This document shows positions 6,588 to 10,193 of a stretch of 10,193 nt of DNA, one piece after another; the stretch's first letter is position 1, and every line of letters begins with the position of its first letter. The notes below the pieces were generated by a model. The model was given only the letters and a program-made list of their open reading frames with translations, did no database searches and had not been told where the DNA came from. Origin of the DNA: Leptolyngbyaceae cyanobacterium CSSed165cm_216. Lineage in GTDB: Bacteria; Cyanobacteriota; Cyanobacteriia; Phormidesmidales; Phormidesmidaceae. Both the position numbers and the translations under genes were made by a program. Location: contig SLIY01000472.1 in assembly GCA_007135385.1 (NCBI GenBank), positions 1 to 10,193 of the forward strand. Reading direction: 5' to 3'.

Positions 6588-7394
6588 GTGCATCATTTTA
6601 AAACATCTCCCTTGCTGTGGAGCATTGGCGGGGTAGGGTTGGTGGCTCTGAGTTTGGTGGCGATCGCCCATTTACGCCAGCCCCAGCTTGGCTCTGAGGT
6701 ATCCTCAGGGGTAGACGTGGCTGGGCCAGGAGCCACAGATCCCTGGCAACAAGCGATGGACCTGGGTTGGCAGGCCGCGGTAGCTGCTCAAACAGCCCAC
6801 ACTGCTGAGGACTGGCAACAGGTGGGAAACCTATGGTTGGCTGCGGTGGTCCACCTCAAGGCGGTTCCACCTGAGGCGGAGGACTACCCGAAAGCCCAGG
6901 AGAAGATGCAGGAATACCTGGCCAACTTCGAGGCGGCAGAAGCTCGCAAAGCAGAAGCGCCAGCGGCACCTACGGCGGCGACTCTCAATCGTGAGGCGGT
7001 GCAACACTTATTTACCGATGGCCCGATGGTGTTTGCCTTTGCCTCAGCCCGGCCCCAAGGCCCGCACCAGGTGGTGGTCGGGCAATCCTCAGACGGTTTG
7101 GCATCCCTAGAATTGATCGGACCGGCCGATACCCTGACTCGGGCGACGTTGGCCTTACCTCAGGCCCTGACCGAGTCAGGGGTATCGATGGCAGGCGTGG
7201 TCTATACCGATCATTTCTTGACCGTGATTATGCCTGGACAAGTCCCAGGGACGAGAGGGCTGGCCGATCGGCTTCAGGCTTTAGGGGATGCCCCTCAACC
7301 CACCGCGATCGCCACCCCTGGAGGCCAACAGGTGACCTTCAGCACTGAACCCCGCACAAAAACAGTCCTGATTTCCGTAGAGATGCCGAATTAA
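6588..7394 (+). CDS. membrane-anchored protein of unknown function with a cyanobacterial helical domain
   Basis: I do not recognise a characterised function. From GTG 6588 the protein is 268 residues. Residues about 8-28 (LLWSIGGVGLVALSLVAIAHL) form one membrane segment or uncleaved signal anchor, putting the rest outside the cytoplasm. Residues about 52-118 are helical, with a DPWQQAMDLGWQAAVAAQTA, DWQQVGNLW, HLKAVPPEAEDYPKAQEKMQEY pattern. I recall this from many uncharacterised cyanobacterial proteins as AQTAxxxxxWxxVAxxWxxAIxLMKAVPxxxxxYxxAQxK. An Ala/Pro linker (about 119-132) leads to a 130-residue C-terminal beta-rich domain containing SSDGLASLELIGPADTLTRA. GTG 6588 is preferred because GGAGG (6575-6579) sits 8 bases before it. 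GTG 6573, which overlaps that site, would add five residues. There is no link to the neighbouring genes beyond strand. Confidence 0.75.
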   Translation: MHHFKTSPLLWSIGGVGLVALSLVAIAHLRQPQLGSEVSSGVDVAGPGATDPWQQAMDLGWQAAVAAQTAHTAEDWQQVGNLWLAAVVHLKAVPPEAEDYPKAQEKMQEYLANFEAAEARKAEAPAAPTAATLNREAVQHLFTDGPMVFAFASARPQGPHQVVVGQSSDGLASLELIGPADTLTRATLALPQALTESGVSMAGVVYTDHFLTVIMPGQVPGTRGLADRLQALGDAPQPTAIATPGGQQVTFSTEPRTKTVLISVEMPN

Positions 7395-7495
7395 GGTGGA
7401 CGGGTAGCCATAGGACGCCCGACGGCGGATGTCAGCTGCCAGGCTTGAGGGGTTATACCGAGTCCTGGTTACTTACCCTCGATTTAGATCCAGAG

Positions 7496-7546
7496 TCCGC
7501 TCAGGCTTCGACAGGCTTAGGCTTCGACAAGCTCAGCCTGAGCGGA
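7496..7546. repeat. REP-like hairpin repeat with an internal tandem duplication
   Basis: TCCGCTCAGGCT (7496-7507) and AGCCTGAGCGGA (7535-7546) form a perfect 12-bp stem. The intervening bases include TTCGACAAGCTCAGCCTGAG, which I recall as a very common dispersed intergenic motif in many bacteria. Here the unit AGGCTTCGACARGCTY occurs twice in tandem (7503-7518 and 7519-7534, 14 of 16 identical). The loop is therefore a duplicated left arm, a derivative of the usual short form. Confidence 0.55.
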
Positions 7547-7635
7547 TGAGCTAAGGGAGCAAAGCCATACTGAGAATTGCTGGGGTCAGGAAGGGTTACT
7601 AACAACAAGATCCCTTAAGCGCATAAAATTGAGAG

Positions 7636-7685
7636 TCTACACCCAGGTTAGCTAGAACCGCTGGTTAGGCTGGCCTGGGTGTAGA
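7636..7685. repeat. long hairpin with 12-bp perfect stem upstream of the Nit gene
   Basis: TCTACACCCAGG (7636-7647) and CCTGGGTGTAGA (7674-7685) pair perfectly. Inside the 26-base loop, AACC and GGTT can form a second short stem around GCT, flanked by AGC/GCT. The element ends 33 bases before the ATG at 7719. It could be a leader RNA structure, a terminator lacking a T-run, or a small dispersed repeat. Confidence 0.45.
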
Positions 7686-7718
7686 GCTTGTTAATCTATT
7701 CTTCCAGTTGATTGATCT

Positions 7719-8531
7719 ATGAGAGCCTATCGGGCAGCCGCCTTACAAATGACCAGCGTGCCAAACCTTGACCAAAATTTGGCCCAAGCGGAAGAGCTGA
7801 TTGATCTGGCCGTGCGCCAGGGAGCCGAACTCGTGACGCTACCCGAGAACTTCTCATTTTTAGGCGATGAAGAGGCCAAAATCGCCCAGGCGAAAACCAT
7901 CTACCAAGCCAGTGAGGCATTCCTCAAAACCATGGCCCAGCGTTACCAGGTGACGGTGATCGGGGGCGGGTATCCAGTGCCTGCCAAAGAAGGCAAGGTA
8001 TTTAACACCGCCCTGCTGATCTCCCCCGATGGCCAGGAGCTATTGCGCTACGAGAAAGTCCACTTATTTGATGTCAACTTGCCCGACGGCAATACTTACC
8101 AGGAATCTGGCACAGTTATTTCTGGGCATCTGCTGCCGGATGTATTCCCCTCAAAACACTTTGGCATGTTGGGCCTGTCGGTGTGCTACGATGTGCGCTT
8201 TCCGGAACTCTATCGCCATCTATCTCAGCAGGGGGCGGAGGTGTTGGTGGTACCCGCTGCCTTTACCGAATTTACGGGTAAAGATCACTGGCAGGTGCTG
8301 TTACAAGCCCGCGCCATCGAAAATACCTGCTATGTGATTGCCCCAGCCCAAACCGGCTTTCATAATGCCCGGCGGCAGTCCCACGGTCATGCCATGATTA
8401 TTGATCCTTGGGGCATGGTGCTAGCCGATGCCGGGGTGGAAAAAGGCGTCGCGATCGCCGAAATTAACCCCAATCGCCTAGCCCAGGTCAGACGCCAAAT
8501 GCCATCCTTAACCCATCGGATGTTTTTGTAG
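7719..8531 (+). CDS. Nit-type carbon-nitrogen hydrolase (deaminated glutathione amidase / omega-amidase-like)
   Basis: This 270-residue cytoplasmic enzyme belongs to the nitrilase superfamily, which hydrolyses C-N bonds of amides. The Glu-Lys-Cys triad is clear: Glu43 in TLPENFSFLG, Lys113 in RYEKVHLFDV and Cys156 in SVCYDVRFPELYR. The KVHLFDVNLP and CYDVRFPELYR motifs are those of the Nit1/Nit2 branch. In that branch, Nit1 repairs deaminated glutathione and Nit2 hydrolyses 2-oxoglutaramate and 2-oxosuccinamate; true aliphatic or aromatic nitrilases differ around the Cys. The sequence looks closer to Nit1, but substrate cannot be fixed by eye. Length is normal for the family and the C-terminus is complete. 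ATG 7719 gives the expected short lead into the first strand (YRAAALQMTS); no Shine-Dalgarno is seen. The antiporter gene follows after 103 bp, too far to assume an operon. Confidence 0.9.
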   Translation: MRAYRAAALQMTSVPNLDQNLAQAEELIDLAVRQGAELVTLPENFSFLGDEEAKIAQAKTIYQASEAFLKTMAQRYQVTVIGGGYPVPAKEGKVFNTALLISPDGQELLRYEKVHLFDVNLPDGNTYQESGTVISGHLLPDVFPSKHFGMLGLSVCYDVRFPELYRHLSQQGAEVLVVPAAFTEFTGKDHWQVLLQARAIENTCYVIAPAQTGFHNARRQSHGHAMIIDPWGMVLADAGVEKGVAIAEINPNRLAQVRRQMPSLTHRMFL

Positions 8532-8579
8532 CCCACTTAGCCCTGGGTATAACGATCCCTTTAACCGATCACCTTGAAC

Positions 8580-8606
8580 TCTACAGAGGGAGTAATCTCA
8601 TGTAGA
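8580..8606. other. hairpin between the Nit and antiporter genes
   Basis: TCTACA (8580-8585) pairs with TGTAGA (8601-8606), and GAG (8586-8588) with CTC (8597-8599), with A8600 bulged, giving a 9-bp stem and an 8-base loop. It lies 28 bases before the antiporter start. It may be an end structure for the Nit transcript or a leader hairpin; no T-run follows. Confidence 0.3.
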
Positions 8607-8634
8607 TTGTATAGGATGAGTTGTAGCGGTTGGC

Positions 8635-10086
8635 ATGGTTGACTGGATAAATGCCTTGATCGGCAGCAGCCCGATGGTTTTGCCTCAGGGGGGGGTGAAT
8701 ACCTCGCCCTGGCTAGCCGAGATTTCCGAAGCTGAAGTTGAGCCGGTGATATTAGCCAGCGTATTGCTCAGCCTGATTGTGATTTACCTGGCAGCCAAAA
8801 TTGGCGGCGAGCTGTGTGCTCGGATTAATTTACCGGCTGTGCTAGGTGAACTGATTGGCGGCGTTGTGGTCGGGGTATCCGCCTTACATTTGATTGTCTT
8901 TCCTGAAGGTGGGGGCGAAGTTCAATCGGTGCTGATGCAGTTGGTGGATATGACCACCGGCCTCAGTCCCGAGGCGTTGCTGCGAGTGTTTCAAGGGGAA
9001 AGCGAGGTAATTTCTGTCCTCGCGGAGCTAGGGGTGATCATCCTGCTGTTCGAGATTGGCTTGGAATCTGACTTGAAAGAGCTGATTCGGGTGGGTCCCC
9101 AGGCGGCAGTTGTCGCCATTGTTGGAGTCGTTGCCCCCTTTGCCGCTGGCACCATTGGTCTGATTGCCCTGTTTGGAATCGGCACAATCCCAGCAGTCTT
9201 TGCTGGGGCCGCCCTAACTGCCACCAGTATCGGGATTACGGCTAAGGTGCTGGCTGAAATGCAAAAGCTCAGCTCTAAAGAAGGCCAAATTATTATTGGG
9301 GCCGCCGTCCTCGATGATGTGCTGGGCATTATTGTGCTAGCGGTCGTGGCTAGCCTGGCTAAAACCGGTGAAATTGAAATTCTCAATGTGGCGTATTTAG
9401 TAGCCGGGGCTGCCGCCTTTTTAGTCGGGTCCATTTTTATTGGTCGACTGCTCAGCCCCTACTTTGTGGCTATTGTCGATCGTATGCAGACTCGAGGGCA
9501 GGTGATCATCAGCGCCCTGATTTTTGCCTTTTTACTGGCCTACATCGCGGCCGCCATTCAACTAGAGGCCATCTTAGGGGCCTTTGCGGCTGGTTTGATC
9601 CTGGCCGAAACCTCGAAACATAAGGAAATCGAAGCGCAAATCAGCCCGATCGCAGATATCCTCGTGCCAGTTTTCTTCATTACCGTCGGTGCCCGCACCG
9701 ATTTGAGCGTGCTGAATCCCTTAGAGCCAGCCAATCGGGCTGGGTTGGTGATTGCCTCCTTTTTGGTGGTGGTGGCCATTATTGGTAAGGTGATTGCTGG
9801 ATTCGCCATATTTGGTCAACCGGGTACCAACCGCTTAGCGGTAGGGGTGGGGATGATTCCTCGGGGCGAAGTCGGGCTGGTGTTCGCTGGAGTAGGCGCG
9901 GCCAGTGGTGTGCTGAGTGAATCCCTGGATGCAGCCATTATTGTGATGGTGATCTTCACCACGTTTCTGGCACCACCGCTGCTGCGGGTTGTCTTTGATC
10001 AGGATGAGTCGGTGGCGACCCCGCTGGCTACGGCCTCTGAAATGGAGACTCCAGAGGAGGTGGAATCCTCGTCTGGGGCGTCTTAA
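8635..10086 (+). CDS. CPA2-family cation/proton antiporter, NhaS3-like
   Basis: This 483-residue integral membrane protein should exchange Na+ or K+ for protons. About 12 hydrophobic helices span residues 36-450, with a hydrophilic N-terminus of about 35 residues and an acidic Ser/Glu-rich tail (454-483). Core motifs of the NapA/Kef group are present: GELIGGVVVG in an early helix, the TATSIG break (195-200), and paired carboxylates Asp227-Asp228 in GAAVLDDVLGI, the ion and proton site of electrogenic antiporters. VPVFFITVGARTDL and the IPRGEVGLVFA helix (Arg410, Glu412) are also present. The text around YLAAKIGGEL and GVVVGVSALHLIVFPE resembles Synechocystis NhaS3, a thylakoid Na+/H+ antiporter, so a similar role in ion and pH balance is likely but inferred. 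No TrkA-type nucleotide-binding domain follows, unlike Kef channels. ATG 8635 has no Shine-Dalgarno. A tRNA gene begins 46 bp after the stop. Confidence 0.9.
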   Translation: MVDWINALIGSSPMVLPQGGVNTSPWLAEISEAEVEPVILASVLLSLIVIYLAAKIGGELCARINLPAVLGELIGGVVVGVSALHLIVFPEGGGEVQSVLMQLVDMTTGLSPEALLRVFQGESEVISVLAELGVIILLFEIGLESDLKELIRVGPQAAVVAIVGVVAPFAAGTIGLIALFGIGTIPAVFAGAALTATSIGITAKVLAEMQKLSSKEGQIIIGAAVLDDVLGIIVLAVVASLAKTGEIEILNVAYLVAGAAAFLVGSIFIGRLLSPYFVAIVDRMQTRGQVIISALIFAFLLAYIAAAIQLEAILGAFAAGLILAETSKHKEIEAQISPIADILVPVFFITVGARTDLSVLNPLEPANRAGLVIASFLVVVAIIGKVIAGFAIFGQPGTNRLAVGVGMIPRGEVGLVFAGVGAASGVLSESLDAAIIVMVIFTTFLAPPLLRVVFDQDESVATPLATASEMETPEEVESSSGAS

Positions 10087-10090
10087 ACCC

Positions 10091-10120
10091 TGTGAAGTAA
10101 GGCAAGAACGTTGCTATACT
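10091..10120 (+). promoter_or_regulatory. probable promoter of the tRNA-Thr gene
   Basis: TATACT (10115-10120) is a good -10 box, 12 bases before the tRNA 5' end at 10133, leaving a very short leader. The best -35 is TGTGAA (10091-10096) at 18-bp spacing, a weak match to TTGACA. Confidence 0.45.
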
Positions 10121-10132
10121 GAGTATGCTTTT

Positions 10133-10193
10133 GCTGGTGTAGCTCAGTTGGTAGAGCAGCTGATTTGTAATCAGCCGGTCGCAAGTTCGAGTC
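10133..10193 (+). tRNA. trnT: tRNA-Thr (anticodon UGU), cut by the right edge
   Basis: The first 61 bases of a tRNA are present. They comprise acceptor 5' strand GCTGGTG (10133-10139), D stem GCTC/GAGC around AGTTGGTA, anticodon stem GCTGA/TCAGC with loop TTTGTAA, variable loop CGGTC, T-stem GCAAG and T-loop TTCGAGT with its first closing C. The anticodon TGT (10166-10168) reads threonine ACA-type codons. The 3' halves of the T and acceptor stems lie outside the window, so the acceptor pairing cannot be checked. Confidence 0.95.

Larger units (their letters stand above)
7395..7718. other. 324-bp spacer before the Nit hydrolase gene
   Basis: No gene is seen. The spacer holds two large hairpins listed separately (7496-7546 and 7636-7685), which take up about a third of it. 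I found no convincing promoter; TATACC at 7454-7459 has no matching -35. Confidence 0.5.

Noticed and set aside
8574..8615. TTGAAC (8574) with TATAGG (8610) as a promoter for the antiporter gene
   Set aside because: The spacing is about 30 bp, far too long, and no better pair was found.
8991..9434. 147-residue open frame on the minus strand inside the antiporter gene
   Set aside because: It is low-complexity Ala/Thr/Pro/Ile sequence, as expected from the antisense of a hydrophobic membrane protein, with no domain.

Overview
The window is ordinary cyanobacterial chromosome. At least seven copies of the HIP1 octamer GCGATCGC lie in 10.2 kb. The SSADH/2-oxoglutarate decarboxylase pair is the cyanobacterial way of closing the TCA cycle, and the proteins read as cyanobacterial throughout. 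Codon use is moderately GC-rich. A Leptolyngbya-, Nodosilinea- or Phormidium-like lineage is a guess; the sequence alone does not fix the genus. All recognised genes are on the + strand.

Layout. Positions 1-135 hold an open frame entering from the left edge, whose last part faintly resembles the start of a DUF928 protein. Positions 267-2804 encode a membrane-bound CHASE2-GGDEF-EAL protein for cyclic-di-GMP turnover, with both catalytic sites intact. A 454-bp spacer (2805-3258) follows, rich in small symmetric elements: a 14-bp tandem repeat, an 8+8 inverted repeat, a 14-bp perfect palindrome, and a hairpin over the Shine-Dalgarno of the next gene. Positions 3259-4650 (succinate-semialdehyde dehydrogenase) and 4727-6364 (thiamine-diphosphate 2-oxoglutarate decarboxylase) form a probable operon. 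Together they convert 2-oxoglutarate to succinate without the 2-oxoglutarate dehydrogenase complex. A 223-bp spacer has two hairpins and a degenerate copy of the decarboxylase stop-codon region.

Positions 6588-7394 encode a membrane-anchored protein of unknown function with a helical domain often seen in cyanobacteria. A 324-bp spacer (7395-7718) contains a REP-like hairpin repeat and a second long hairpin 33 bp before the next start. Positions 7719-8531 encode a Nit-type carbon-nitrogen hydrolase. Positions 8635-10086 encode a CPA2-family (NhaS3-like) cation/proton antiporter. The right edge cuts a tRNA-Thr(UGU) gene that starts at 10133 behind a plausible promoter.

Apart from the two TCA-bypass genes, the neighbours show no functional link to one another. 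I see no CRISPR array, transposase, phage gene or defence system. The parts most worth a second look are the control region before the SSADH gene and the hairpin-rich spacers, not a new multi-gene system.
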